This document shows positions 20,608 through 30,521 of a DNA stretch of 64,000 bases, piece after piece; position 1 is the first letter of the stretch; the number at the start of each line of letters is the position of its first letter. The notes beneath the pieces were generated by a model. It was not told where the DNA came from, did not search any database, and saw only the letters and a list, made by a program, of their open reading frames with translations. Source of the stretch: Moesziomyces globuligerus (Eukaryota > Basidiomycota > Ustilaginomycetes > Ustilaginales > Ustilaginaceae); contig JARVLF010000011.1 of NCBI GenBank assembly GCA_030849465.1, forward strand, positions 62,001-126,000. Reading direction: 5' to 3'. A program made the translations under genes and the position numbers.

Positions 20608-21191
20608 TCATTTGGATCGGTCTGAGTGGCCTAGATTTTGGGAGGGGTTGATGAGGTCGCGGATGTGTTGTTTGAGGAGCTTGATGTCGGGGAAGCCGGC
20701 GTTGCACTTGCGATCGACGACGAGCGATTGGTGGTGGGTCGAGTCGAGGAGGTAGATTCGGAATCGACCGGCTGCGGCGGGTGCGATGTTGGGCACCAGC
20801 ATCACGGCTGCGATGCCCGCATTCTCGGGCGTCGGCGCAAACGTCGACAGCAACTCCTGCTGGATCCAATTCGCGCGCAGGCCGAACTTGCATCGATGAC
20901 AGTACTACGTCGAGCATTCGCAGTCAGTACACGCATCCAAGAAGAGCAGCGAAGAGAGCCTAGAGGGATCAAGAAGAGGGGGATGCTTACTTCGATGGTG
21001 ACGAGGGGGGTGGGTAGGCCGACGCCAACGGGGTTGATGGGTGCGGTGAACGTGGTCGCGTCCAGCGGATCTTCTGCCACCACTCCGGTGGATCCGGCTG
21101 TACTCTGCCGAGGTGGCGAGACGGAGCGAGGTTCGCAGTCGATGCACACCTCTCCAGCCGCCACTTGGGCTGGATCAACCTGGTCGCTCAT
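20608..21191 (-). CDS. selenoprotein-W-like Rdx-family protein (cysteine form)
   Basis: Two exons, 21191-20991 and 20904-20608, with an 86 bp intron (GTAAGC...TAG), encode 165 residues. The splice joins PTPLVTIE to YCHRCKFGLRANWIQQELLS, which recreates the beta-strand and CxxC redox motif of the SelW/Rdx thioredoxin-like family (Cys69 and Cys72). The animal protein has selenocysteine in the second position; here TGC encodes cysteine. DRKCNAGFPDIKLLKQHIRD near the C-terminus is the matching conserved end. The first 55 residues are an extension, poorly conserved in composition, with a separate CIDCEP pair. The role is probably thiol redox; the substrate is unknown. Neither exon alone shows a complete domain. 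Confidence 0.85.
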
Positions 21192-21415
21192 ACTGGATCA
21201 AGGTAAATGATGGTGTGGGTGAGAGGATGGTGGTCGAGTACCAACCGCTGCATGTGGAGGTGCGACCCACCAAACGCGGGGGAATTTCGTGACCCCGATT
21301 TCAACCCGCACTTTTTTTTTCCCTTTCCGCTCCTCGCTAGCCTCATGCACGCACGCCTACCATCCAGCTCAAAAAGGGGGGGGGGTTGAAAAAAAAGTGG
21401 ATTGCACGGGCGAGA

Positions 21416-24124
21416 TCACAAGCAGGCGGCTGCGCTGTTGGTCCTCGCCCAGCTGCTCGTCCTGGACTGACTGACCGAACCACTCCTGCTCGCCCTTTGC
21501 TTACCATACACCGCTGCGGGCTTAGCGCGCCTAGCCGCAGCCTGCGGTGCACTGCTCTGCAGGTTGGCCGAGTGGCTCTCGATGAGCACGCTGAGCTCGG
21601 GTCCGGACTCTGCGCGCGTCCATGTGCGCGAAGGAGGCAGAGACGACGATGGCACGTCCTTCGCTCGCGTCTTGCCACCGTCACGACCTTTTTCCGAGCG
21701 CGCGGGCGTCGTCGTCGTCTCGTCCTCAGCCTCCTCGGTGATCGTCGGGATCTCCACCGTCACGCCAGCCGAGGCAACAAACGGATTGACCTTGCTATTG
21801 GTCCTCTTGAGTCCCTTGGCTCCACCGCGCTTACCAGCCGCAGCAGTAGCATTTGCCGGGGTGGGGGTACGTTTTTTGTGTGGAGATTCGGAGCGGCTTC
21901 GTGCCTTTGCTTTGGCTGCGGGTGCAGACGACGACGGCGGCGGTGTCTCGCTCGGCGAATCGCCCGAGGCGGTGCGTTCCATCTTGGCTGCGGCGGAGAC
22001 GGTGCGATCGAAGCGACGCTTGCGCCCGGCGTTGAGGCTGAGCGCCGCCTTGCGCTTGTCCTTCTTGGCCTGCTGACGCTGCGCCTCGAGGACGTGGGCG
22101 AACTGCGCCCAGGTGTGGCTGCTGACCGTCTGCTCGATCCGCCTCGCCTCGTCCGACGCCGCCGCATCGAGCCGCTTGGCCGGGAAGAGCGAGAGCGCAG
22201 CGCGCTGCAGATCGCCTTGGATCCACACGTCGAACACGTCCTCCCACTCGCGTGCCGGGTTGGGGAAGTCGTAGTTGAACAGCATCGTCCGAATCGGCGC
22301 GCTCGGATCGTGAATCTCATCCTCCTCCTCCGCATCATGCTTGGCGGTGTCGACGGTGGAGGTAGGTGGGGTGGGTTTGGTGCGGGTGCGTTTGGTGTCT
22401 TCGCCGGTGCTCTCGTCTTCGGAGGAGGACGAGTAGATGAGCCACTCGTCCTGCGCGTGGCAGGCCTTGGCGAACTCGCGCACGATGCGCTTGGTGCCGG
22501 GCACCTTGAGGCTCGTGCCCGCCACGATGAGCAGGTCGGGCGGGAGTGGCTTGAGCCGCGGCGGACGCGGTGCCCTTTTCTTTCCAGCTACGACGGGGAC
22601 GGGTTCGGCGATGGTGACGTTCTTGGCGGGCGTGGTGCGGGGCTCGGGCTCGGCGTCGGCGTCGTCGGCAAACGCACGTGCGAGGATATCGTCCTTCGAG
22701 TCGCACGACTCGAGCAGGGTGCCGAGCTCGGCATCGACGATGCGTTCCGAGTCGAGGCTCGCATCGGCCTCGGTGGCGGGCGGCGCGTTCTTGGCGGCCT
22801 GCTTCTTCTCCCTGCGCTCCCTGGCGCGAGCCTCTGCAGCGGACTCGGGCACGGGTGGCTCGTGGGGATCGCGGAGGCCGAGGATGTCGCGCTGCAAACA
22901 CTGGCCGACGCGTTCGGCGCCTTCGTTCTGACCGCCGTAGAGGACGATGTCGACCTTCATGCGGCCGACGCCGCGCGATCGCATGCCGTTGGACGTGCGC
23001 ACCTCGTCGGCGGTCTCGCAGCGCGGACACGGCACAGGCTCGCCGTTCTGAAGGAGGTGGATGGCGTGCTTGCTCTCCTCGTGACCGAGTGCGGCCGATC
23101 CCTCTCTGGAGGCGGGGGTGCGATCGCCGTCGAGTGCGTACGGATGCACCGTGTTGGCGAGCGAGACCTTGTGGTTGCAGAGCGCGCAGGTGAGCGTCTG
23201 GAGGGTGCCGTGGAGCGGGATGGTGCGCGGGAACATGGGCATCTGCTGGTCTTGCTCGTGCTGGCGGTGGGCTGCGAGCAGCGCCGAGTCCGATTTGGAG
23301 CGTGCCCAGGCGCCGCCGTGACGCTTGCGCTTGCCGAGCGCGCGTGCGGTCGAGGTGGAGTCGCCCGCCTCACCGAGGCCGAAGGTGAGACCGGCCTTCT
23401 GCTCGAGGCCGTCGATGTTCTGGGTGTAGACGCGCTGGAGCCTGCCCTCGTCGTCGAGGCGCTTGAGGAAGCGGTGAAAGATGGTGGGCTGGGCCTCGTC
23501 TGCGAGACGCTTGAGCTCTGCGACCATCGAGTAGAAGAGCGCCGAGGTGGACTCGCTGCTGAAGAGGCGCGCGTCGAAGAGATCCTTGCCCGAGGACAGG
23601 CCTGCGGTGGGATGCTTCTGCTTGAGCTTCTTGAAGAGGCCGTGAGCGGAGCGGAAGTCGGGGATGTTGGCGGGCGACGAGACCGAGATGCCTGCGCCGC
23701 AGATGACGGCGATGCGTCGTGCGCCCGAGACAGCCTCGTAGAGGCGCGCGAGATCGCGCTCTACGTCTTTGGAAGGCTGCGCAAATGGCGGCACGGCGAT
23801 GTCTGCGGGGAGCTCGTACTTGAGCGCCTTGAGGTCGGAGGTCGAGGTGGATGCTGAGGCTGGCGCGGGCGAAGTGGAGGAGGAGGTGGTGCGGGATGCC
23901 CCGAGCTTGGGCGAGTCGTGGCTCAGGAGGTTTGCGACGGCCATGCTCTGGACGCGGCGGGAGAGGCGGCGGGAGGAGGAGGCTGAGGCGGGAGTGGAGG
24001 AACCGGACGAGGCGGAAGACGAGGCGGTGGAGTTGGGCGCGGGGGTGTGCTGAAGCGAGGGACGCGGGCGAGGGTCTGGAGGCAGCGAGACGTTTCCGTC
24101 TGTGGGAATGTTGATGACGATCAT
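21416..24124 (-). CDS. Hst3/Hst4-type NAD-dependent histone deacetylase (sirtuin)
   Basis: The protein has 902 residues from the ATG at 24124 (an in-frame ATG at 24232 is less likely). Residues about 135-165 show the NAD-binding motif CGAGISVSSPANIPDFRS, then YTQNIDGLE, the catalytic histidine in IPLHGTLQTL, zinc cysteines CALC and CPRC, and VAGTSLKVPGTKRIVREFA. The spelling after GAGIS and the HGLF following are typical of the Hst3/Hst4 branch, which removes acetyl from histone H3 lysine 56 after S phase. There is a 120-residue charged insert between the second cysteine pair and the GTSLKV motif. The C-terminal 280 residues are low complexity with basic runs (GRKRRFDRT, KAKARSRSESPHKKR), consistent with nuclear location. 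Sirtuin function is well supported; the H3K56 substrate is inference. Confidence 0.88.
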   Translation of the reverse strand: MIVINIPTDGNVSLPPDPRPRPSLQHTPAPNSTASSSASSGSSTPASASSSRRLSRRVQSMAVANLLSHDSPKLGASRTTSSSTSPAPASASTSTSDLKALKYELPADIAVPPFAQPSKDVERDLARLYEAVSGARRIAVICGAGISVSSPANIPDFRSAHGLFKKLKQKHPTAGLSSGKDLFDARLFSSESTSALFYSMVAELKRLADEAQPTIFHRFLKRLDDEGRLQRVYTQNIDGLEQKAGLTFGLGEAGDSTSTARALGKRKRHGGAWARSKSDSALLAAHRQHEQDQQMPMFPRTIPLHGTLQTLTCALCNHKVSLANTVHPYALDGDRTPASREGSAALGHEESKHAIHLLQNGEPVPCPRCETADEVRTSNGMRSRGVGRMKVDIVLYGGQNEGAERVGQCLQRDILGLRDPHEPPVPESAAEARARERREKKQAAKNAPPATEADASLDSERIVDAELGTLLESCDSKDDILARAFADDADAEPEPRTTPAKNVTIAEPVPVVAGKKRAPRPPRLKPLPPDLLIVAGTSLKVPGTKRIVREFAKACHAQDEWLIYSSSSEDESTGEDTKRTRTKPTPPTSTVDTAKHDAEEEDEIHDPSAPIRTMLFNYDFPNPAREWEDVFDVWIQGDLQRAALSLFPAKRLDAAASDEARRIEQTVSSHTWAQFAHVLEAQRQQAKKDKRKAALSLNAGRKRRFDRTVSAAAKMERTASGDSPSETPPPSSSAPAAKAKARSRSESPHKKRTPTPANATAAAGKRGGAKGLKRTNSKVNPFVASAGVTVEIPTITEEAEDETTTTPARSEKGRDGGKTRAKDVPSSSLPPSRTWTRAESGPELSVLIESHSANLQSSAPQAAARRAKPAAVYGKQRASRSGSVSQSRTSSWARTNSAAACL

Positions 24125-24765
24125 GGCTGGCGAGGTGGGGGATGGTGGTGCAGAGGTGGGATCGACGCGCGTGTTGGCGGCGATTTTTGACAGTGCGAGT
24201 TGCGGGAAACAAAACACCGCTGAGTGCTTCAAGGCGCGTGCAATTTATCATGCCAAGATCCATGCATTGATTCATTCATTCGTTGATTCCTTGCACGTTG
24301 GCCGCGCCTTACGAGCCGGCAACGAGTGGCATCCATCGCAGATCCATGCAGCACACTCAATGCGAGTGGTCGGTGCATCGGGTGATCCCACCGTTGACCG
24401 TTCGGAACCGCCTGTCCCCACCTGTCCCCACCTGTCCCTACCTGTCGCGTGCGGCGCTGGGCTGCGCTGCGCTGCGCTCCGCTTCAGCGCGTGACGCGCA
24501 GCCCGCAATGCACGCCTGGACCCTGAGCGAGGCGCGCTAAAAGTCGATCTTCTCGTCAGGCACACCCTTTTTCATGCGAGCATGTGAGACTTTTCTGACA
24601 AACAAATTGGGAGCAACCTCGACCCTCCCCACTTTCCGAGCTGGTCGCCGCATTTTTCCCCGCAATTCGTGATTGATTGGCCTTCGCGGCTTGAACCGGC
24701 TACCGGTGCCTTTCCCAACCACCACCCCACCCCACTTCGTCATTCAACTAGCTACAGTACTCACC
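24125..24765. other. divergent intergenic region
   Basis: The spacer is 641 bp between the sirtuin (-) and the isochorismatase-fold gene (+). It contains a CATTCATTCATT-like run near 24262-24286, a 10-bp tandem repeat at 24411-24446 and CTGCG repeats at 24460-24480. It should carry both promoters. Confidence 0.5.
24411..24446. repeat. 10-bp tandem repeat
   Basis: The unit CCTGTCCCCA is repeated about 3.6 times (third copy CCTGTCCCTA) in the divergent promoter region. Confidence 0.9.
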
Positions 24766-25745
24766 ATGGCGGCAACAGCTTTCCGTACGGCTCGCATCGA
24801 GCTGCCCAAGACGGCGTTCTTCCTGTGCGACATGCAGGAGCGCTTCAAGACCGCTATCGCCAACTTCGACCTGGTCACCAACACCTCGGCGCGCATGCTC
24901 CGCGCCGCCGCCATCCTCGACGTCCCCGTCTTCACCACCGAGCAAAACCCCAAAGGTAGGTCCCACTCCCCCCAGCACGCATCGAGTCCAGTGACACGGC
25001 CTACTGACTCTGGTCTATCCACGTACCCCCTCGGATGCGGCGCAGCTCTGGGTGCGACCGTGGCGCCGTTGAGCGAGCTGGTGCAGAAGCTGCCCGAGCT
25101 CTCGGCAAAGGCGGTGCATCCCAAGACCAAGTTCAGCATGGATCTCCCAGGCATAACGGATGCATGGCTCAAGAGCGCAGGCGACATCCAGCACGTCGTC
25201 ATCTTCGGCATCGAGTCGCACGTCTGTGTCCTCCAGACCACGCTCGACCTGCTCGACCGCGGCATCCAGGTACACGTTATCAAGGATGGCGTCTCCAGCT
25301 GCAACGTGGGCGAGATCGACGTCGCTCTCCAAGTGAGTAGCCTCCCCCCCCCCCCCCAAACACAGAGTACAAGTTTGACACACCGGCTGACTTGTCACCT
25401 CGATCCTCACAACAGCGCATGCGCGACTCGGGCGCCAAGATCACCACCTCCGAATCCGTCCTCTTCCAGATGCTCGGTGAGTCGTCACCCCCTCGTCCCC
25501 TCGGTCCCTTGCCCCCTTGCCCCCTGGGAACAGCTTGCTCAATTTCGCGTGTCTCTTTTCCGGTGCACCACAGTCGACGCTTCGCATCCCAAGTTCAAGG
25601 CCATCTCGAGCCTCATCGTAAGTTGGCTTGCCACCATCTTTCATCTGAACCTGCTGCTGACATACTCGCGCCCACGCTTGCGCAGAAGGAGGACAAGCAG
25701 CAGATCAAGGATGCTGTCAATGCGCTGGGCCTCGCAAAGTACTGA
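24766..25745 (+). CDS. isochorismatase-domain cysteine hydrolase (ISOC1/2-like)
   Basis: Five exons: 24766-24955, 25046-25332, 25416-25476, 25574-25617 and 25686-25745, encoding 213 residues. All four introns are 68-97 bp with GTRNGT-like donors and CAG acceptors, and every join keeps frame. The catalytic triad of the family is visible: Asp in FFLCDMQERF near residue 22, Lys in HPKTKFSMDL, and Cys in VVIFGIESHVCVLQT. The spelling VFTTEQNPK|ALGATV and the length fit the ISOC2/YcaC-like branch rather than nicotinamidase. The second intron holds a 14-C run. The substrate is unknown. This is one of the most intron-rich genes of the window, with RBX1. Confidence 0.88.
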
Positions 25746-26027
25746 GACGTCCTTTACAGCATCGGTCCACCCTCGCTTCTGTGATATGCGGCTCAACCCA
25801 ACGCCTACTACTGTACGACCTCCTGGCTTGAGAGTGTGTGCCTGTGCGCGTGTGGAGGCCAAGCGCTCGGAAAAACAAAAAAAAGATGAGAGAAAGTCAA
25901 GTGTTGGATTCGAGACGCGTGCCTCACTCGAACGCGAATCCTGCGTCGTTACCCTCATCACTCGCACCGTTGGCCGCCATCATCGTCGTCGTGGGGGACA
26001 AGCACGCATGCGTGCATCGGCAGCAAC
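25746..26027. other. intergenic region upstream of Ku80
   Basis: This 282 bp spacer lies between two plus-strand genes. It contains an A-rich stretch near 25871-25890. No gene is seen. Confidence 0.4.
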
Positions 26028-28448
26028 ATGAGCGTCGAGTCCAACACCATCACGCTCTTCGTCCTCGACATCTCGGCGCGCATGGGCGAGAGCCGCACCG
26101 TCGAGGACCGCATCGTCACCCCCGCCAACACGCTCGAGCGTCGCACGCGCTCCACCACCCACCTCCAGTGGGTCTGCCAATTCGTCTCGGCGCGCATCGC
26201 AGAGATCCTCCTCCGCGGCCTCAAGACCACCCGCGTAGCCATCATCGCCTACGGCTCTCCGCGCACCAACAACTCGATCCCCGACATCCACGACTACGAC
26301 GGCATCGACGAGCTCTTTGGTCCCGCACTGCCCACGCTCGATACGCTCGACCTGGTGCAGAGCCTGCGTGCCGTGCACGAGCACCAACATACTCCGCCAG
26401 CCGATCCGTTGGCCGCGCTCGTCGATGCCATCCAGCTCTCGGCCGATCCGCAGCGCGGCGGCATCAAGGACTCGCAGAAACACACGTGGAAGCGCACCAT
26501 CTACCTCGTCACCGACGCCAGCGCCAAGTTCGGCTACAACGGCGCAGATGCGATCCGCGACAAGATCAAGGACGAGAACATCGATCTGCGCCTGCTCGGA
26601 CTCGACTTTGACCAAGCACCATCCGCGACCAAGCCAGAGGCCGACGAGCCGCTGAAGCGCAAAAACCAACGCTTCTGGCACGACTTTCTCTCGCACCTCC
26701 CCACCTCGGGGTTTGCGACCGCAGCCGCGGCGATCGAACAGGCTTCGATGCCCAACATCCAGCTCACGCGTCCTGCGCCGGCCAAGACGACGCTCAACTT
26801 TGGCCATGCCGACGACCTAGCCTCGAACGGCGCGTTCCAGATCCCCATCGCGCTCTACAAGATGACCGATCCGGCGAGACCCATGACGCAGTCCAAGATC
26901 TCGAAGCTCGCTCGCGAGAGTGCGCAGGCGATCGACGAGCGCGAGCGCGACCGACAGCGACGCCACCATCTCAATCCGTCCTCGACGCCCGCCGTCGCGA
27001 CCAAGCACGAGCTGCCCGAGTCGGCGCTCGTCTACCGCGCCGATCTGAAGCGCGAGTACTTTTTGCTCGACCAGCTCGCCGCGGTGGCCAACGCCAACAC
27101 GCAGCCCGAGCCGCTGCCCGCCGAGAGCGAGGCGAGCTTCACGCGCGCCTGGAAGCTGGGTGCCAGTCTAATCCCCGTCCCCGACGAGGCGTTTGGCAGC
27201 CCGGACACGCGCAAGAGCCTCGAGATTGTGCATTTCTTCAGCGCCACCGCCTACCGCCGCGAGTACAACGTCGACCAGATCTGGTACGTCTTTGCCGACG
27301 CCGCGCAGCTCAAGGCGCAGCTCCAGCTCTCGACGCTCGTCCGCGCCATGCTCGAGCTCGACCTCCTCGCCGTCGTCAGGCTCGTCAGGAAGGACGGTGC
27401 GGAACCCGAACTCGGCATCCTCAAGCCAAAGGTCGAGGAGCACAACGAGTACTTTTTCTACGCACGCGCGCCCTTCCGCGAGGACCTGCGCAGGTTCCCC
27501 TTCCCGCCCCTCGATCGCGTGGTGACCACCGAGGGCACAGAGCTGCGTGCCGCGCCAACGATCCCGGACGACGAGGATCAGAAGTGCATGGATGCGTTTG
27601 TCGAGAGCATGGAACTCCCTTCGGACTGGTTCGACGTGCTCGACTCGTACAATCCGGCCATTCATGCGCTCAAGACCGCCGTCCGGCACCGCTTTGTCAA
27701 CCCCGATGACGATTCGCTGCCCGGACCGCATCCGGAGCTCGTCAAGTTCCTCGAGGCGCCGTACGAGGTGCGGGTGGCGGCGAGCAAGGCGGCGCAGCAG
27801 TGTCGCGATCGGTTCCGCATCGCCTACGTCCCGCCCAAGGGCAATGCGGATCGCAAGAAGCGTACGCTCAGCACGATGCACGACGATGCAAGCCACTCGG
27901 CCTCGGCGACGCAGGCTCAAGAAGCGAACAAGATCGCACGCACATCGGCCGAGGTCAAGCCATCGACAGCACAGGTCGAGGATTCGGATGGGACGGAGGA
28001 CGAGGCGGAAGCTGCACCTCGCGATGCGCGCGACCCCGCACCAGATGAGGGTGTCACGACGGCGAGGGCGGGGACGATGGCGCTACTGAGGACAGCGGAT
28101 CCGGTGGTGCATCTGGGCGAGTTGGTCGAGGGGGATGATGTGACGCGGGCGGTGCAGAGGCTGGTGGCGACGATCGACCATCTGATCGAGCAGGGCGAGT
28201 ATGCGCGCGCGGCCGAGTGCATCCGCGCAGGCAAGAAGACGGCGCAGGAGTACGAGGAGGCCATCAGCTGGAACGCCTACATCCGCGCGCTCAAGACGCG
28301 CCTGCTTGCCCACCACGCCGAGTTTTGGAACAAATACCTCCGCGGCAAGCTCGACTGCGGCCTCGTCGCTGAGGACGACGACGAGGCCGGTCAGAGCGAT
28401 GTCACACCCCAGGACGCGCGCGAGTTTGTCGACACCGACCACGTGTAA
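26028..28448 (+). CDS. KU80: Ku80, DNA end-binding subunit for non-homologous end joining
   Basis: Single exon, 806 residues. The N-terminal von Willebrand A-like domain begins with TITLFVLDISARMGES and continues through TIYLVTDASAKFGYNG to about residue 230. The Ku core beta-barrel follows, with PESALVYRADLKREYFLLDQ, LEIVHFFSATAYRREYNVDQ and YFFYARAPFREDLRRFPFPP. The C-terminal third has an acidic linker and a helical region (VQRLVATIDHLIEQGEYARA) that resembles the Ku80 C-terminal helical domain. No obvious DNA-PKcs-binding tail is present, as expected in fungi. With Ku70 it would form the ring that loads on DNA ends and telomeres. The gene converges with the DHH gene, only 51 bp between stop codons. 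Confidence 0.93.
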   Translation: MSVESNTITLFVLDISARMGESRTVEDRIVTPANTLERRTRSTTHLQWVCQFVSARIAEILLRGLKTTRVAIIAYGSPRTNNSIPDIHDYDGIDELFGPALPTLDTLDLVQSLRAVHEHQHTPPADPLAALVDAIQLSADPQRGGIKDSQKHTWKRTIYLVTDASAKFGYNGADAIRDKIKDENIDLRLLGLDFDQAPSATKPEADEPLKRKNQRFWHDFLSHLPTSGFATAAAAIEQASMPNIQLTRPAPAKTTLNFGHADDLASNGAFQIPIALYKMTDPARPMTQSKISKLARESAQAIDERERDRQRRHHLNPSSTPAVATKHELPESALVYRADLKREYFLLDQLAAVANANTQPEPLPAESEASFTRAWKLGASLIPVPDEAFGSPDTRKSLEIVHFFSATAYRREYNVDQIWYVFADAAQLKAQLQLSTLVRAMLELDLLAVVRLVRKDGAEPELGILKPKVEEHNEYFFYARAPFREDLRRFPFPPLDRVVTTEGTELRAAPTIPDDEDQKCMDAFVESMELPSDWFDVLDSYNPAIHALKTAVRHRFVNPDDDSLPGPHPELVKFLEAPYEVRVAASKAAQQCRDRFRIAYVPPKGNADRKKRTLSTMHDDASHSASATQAQEANKIARTSAEVKPSTAQVEDSDGTEDEAEAAPRDARDPAPDEGVTTARAGTMALLRTADPVVHLGELVEGDDVTRAVQRLVATIDHLIEQGEYARAAECIRAGKKTAQEYEEAISWNAYIRALKTRLLAHHAEFWNKYLRGKLDCGLVAEDDDEAGQSDVTPQDAREFVDTDHV

Positions 28449-28499
28449 TTTTTTTCCACACAACTTCTGACCACGTACAAAGGGGGGCAAAGCGCGATC

Positions 28500-30068
28500 T
28501 TAGGATTGCGATTTCTTGGTGGGCGACGAGGTGGAAAAGCCCATGCTGAGCAGCGTGTTCTTCTGGGCGGGAGAGTCCTTCTTGGCGGGGCGACGCGGGT
28601 TGTCCGGAGCGACGCCGATCTGCATGAGGTGGGTGAACTTGTCAAAGTGGTCGAGCGGCAAGATGCCGCCGCTCGCCTGGGGATGGCCGTTGAAGGCGTT
28701 GCCGCCGAGCCGAAGCATGACTTGCTGGAGCCAATCCGGATCGCGCTGCGCATAGTCGTGGAGGAGTTGGATGATGTTGACGTCTTCTCGGCGCTGTTTG
28801 GCTACGTTTGCGATGCGACAGCTGAAGTGCACGTTGCCAGGAGTGTAGGCGTCGTTTGCGCACATGACGGCCTGGAGGTTCTTGCTCTTGAGCGCGCCGG
28901 TCCAGCGCGTGGCGATCGAGGGATGCACCTGAAACGCCGAGCTGATGCGGAGCAGCGCGATGCGGCCGTCTTTGGTGAACTTTGGAGGCGTGTGGGTGCA
29001 GCGTTCGGTCTCGAGCAGCACCGCCTGACGAGCCTCGTAGAGTCGCTTGGCGTGGGCGTTGGTGGCCGGATCGAGGATGGTGAGTGGCGAGCGCGAGGTG
29101 ATGAGCGCAGACCAGGCGGTGGCGACGTCGAACTCGGGGGTGCGGCGCGGTGCGTTGAGCAGCGCAATGACCGAGCCAAGCCGTTTTTTGGTCCACTTCT
29201 TAACCTCGGGCATGAGATCGGGAAAGGGTGGTTGCCAGGCGACATTGACGCTCAGATCGCCCATGGTGCCCAGTACGGCGAGGTAGTCGATCTCGCGCTC
29301 GGCCTCCGCCTCTAGAGATAAGGACCAGAACGGTCGACACAACACCCATGTCAGCAGCGAGGCGGTGGCAACAGGCTGGTGATGGCAGGCGTTGAGCATG
29401 AGACAGCCCTGCGGTCCGCCCTCGCCGTGTGCGAGCCAGTGGTGGTCGACCACCATGCTCGCGACGGCACCTTGGCGCTGTGACCGCCAGCCGTGCTCTG
29501 CACCGGGCACCACCGCCGGACCCGTACGTGAGCCCTGATCGAGTACGACGATCCACTTTGCGCCGTAGGCCGCGAGCGCGTCGCGCTGCTCGTCGGTGGC
29601 GGGATGGCTGCCCTTGCTCATGAGATGGACGTCGATGCGAGCCGCGTCAACGCCGAGCGCGTACACGAGCGTACGGTACAGGATGGCGCCGGAGCACAGT
29701 CCATCAGCATCCTTATCCGGAACGATGAGGATGCGCTCCGAAGCGGGTGCGGCTGCACATGCAGTCAGGAATTCGGCGGCTTCGCATATGGCGGCCTCCG
29801 ACGCCGGCCATTCAGGATGCTCTTTCGAAAGTCGGGCGACGACCATGGGCGCAGATGAAGCCGGCGGAGGAGGCGGACTCGCTTTAGAAGAAGATGATGC
29901 ATGCTTGACTCGCTTCCTTGGAGAAGGACGAGAGGAAGCTGCCGAGCTTTCACCTCGTTTTGTCGCGGCCATGTTGGTGAGGCGAAGCGGTCGTTGGTGT
30001 TGGAGGCGAAACGGCCGCAGCGGAGATGCAAGTCGACGGACGGGGGCAAGAGCAAGCCAAATCGCCAT
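28500..30068 (-). CDS. DHH-family phosphoesterase, possibly mitochondrial
   Basis: The protein has 522 residues from the ATG at 30068; an internal ATG at 29972 would give 490. DHH-domain motifs are present in order: ILIVPDKDADGLCSG near residue 115, WIVVLDQGS, then VASMVVDHHWL with the DHH triad, and LAVLGTMGDLS. These bind catalytic metal in RecJ-like and exopolyphosphatase-like enzymes. The C-terminal half may hold the DHHA1-like substrate domain (GNAFNGHPQASGGILPL). Residues 1-30 are Arg/Leu-rich without acidic residues (MAIWLALAPVRRLASPLRPF), which suits a mitochondrial presequence. A second start at 29972 would drop it and leave a basic Ser-rich N-terminus, so dual location is possible. 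The substrate (DNA, nucleotide or polyphosphate) is not determined. Confidence 0.8.
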   Translation of the reverse strand: MAIWLALAPVRRLASPLRPFRLQHQRPLRLTNMAATKRGESSAASSRPSPRKRVKHASSSSKASPPPPPASSAPMVVARLSKEHPEWPASEAAICEAAEFLTACAAAPASERILIVPDKDADGLCSGAILYRTLVYALGVDAARIDVHLMSKGSHPATDEQRDALAAYGAKWIVVLDQGSRTGPAVVPGAEHGWRSQRQGAVASMVVDHHWLAHGEGGPQGCLMLNACHHQPVATASLLTWVLCRPFWSLSLEAEAEREIDYLAVLGTMGDLSVNVAWQPPFPDLMPEVKKWTKKRLGSVIALLNAPRRTPEFDVATAWSALITSRSPLTILDPATNAHAKRLYEARQAVLLETERCTHTPPKFTKDGRIALLRISSAFQVHPSIATRWTGALKSKNLQAVMCANDAYTPGNVHFSCRIANVAKQRREDVNIIQLLHDYAQRDPDWLQQVMLRLGGNAFNGHPQASGGILPLDHFDKFTHLMQIGVAPDNPRRPAKKDSPAQKNTLLSMGFSTSSPTKKSQS

Positions 30069-30521
30069 GCTCGAGCGTAAGTTCAGATGATGTGGATGCG
30101 CGAGATCAAGACATGGGATGCAAGGCGTCAGGATGGCTGATGGTGTTCGAAGGTCTTGATGTTGGGGAGCGGGAGCATGTGTACTCAGCATGCCTCCACA
30201 TGTCAAAGAGCACTTCGGCCTCACGTCACCGAAATGCCGAATGGCTTTTGCGAACACATTGTCAGACCATACGATCACACATCTTGACAGTATTTTCCAA
30301 CCTCATTAAGTAATACTTAGATGCGGGTTTGCGCGCGTCTGGGCATTTCGGCTTGAATGGCATCGGCTGAGCCGGTCGCAAGTTGAAAGCGGCCCATCCC
30401 ACCGATGTCACCCGGGGCGCAGCGCCAGCGCCCAGAGCCAAGCCTGGAGCCATCTTGGACCGACACCATCCCCCGCTTTCCTCGTCTCGACCTCCACCCG
30501 CCCATCACAACCGCACTCACC
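30069..30521. other. divergent promoter region between DHH and ETF-alpha genes
   Basis: The spacer is 453 bp. The sequence near 30210-30330 is less GC-rich than the coding regions on both sides. No gene is seen; it should drive both neighbours. Confidence 0.5.

Noticed and set aside
21386..23857. 823-codon frame on the plus strand
   Set aside because: Antisense shadow of the sirtuin gene.
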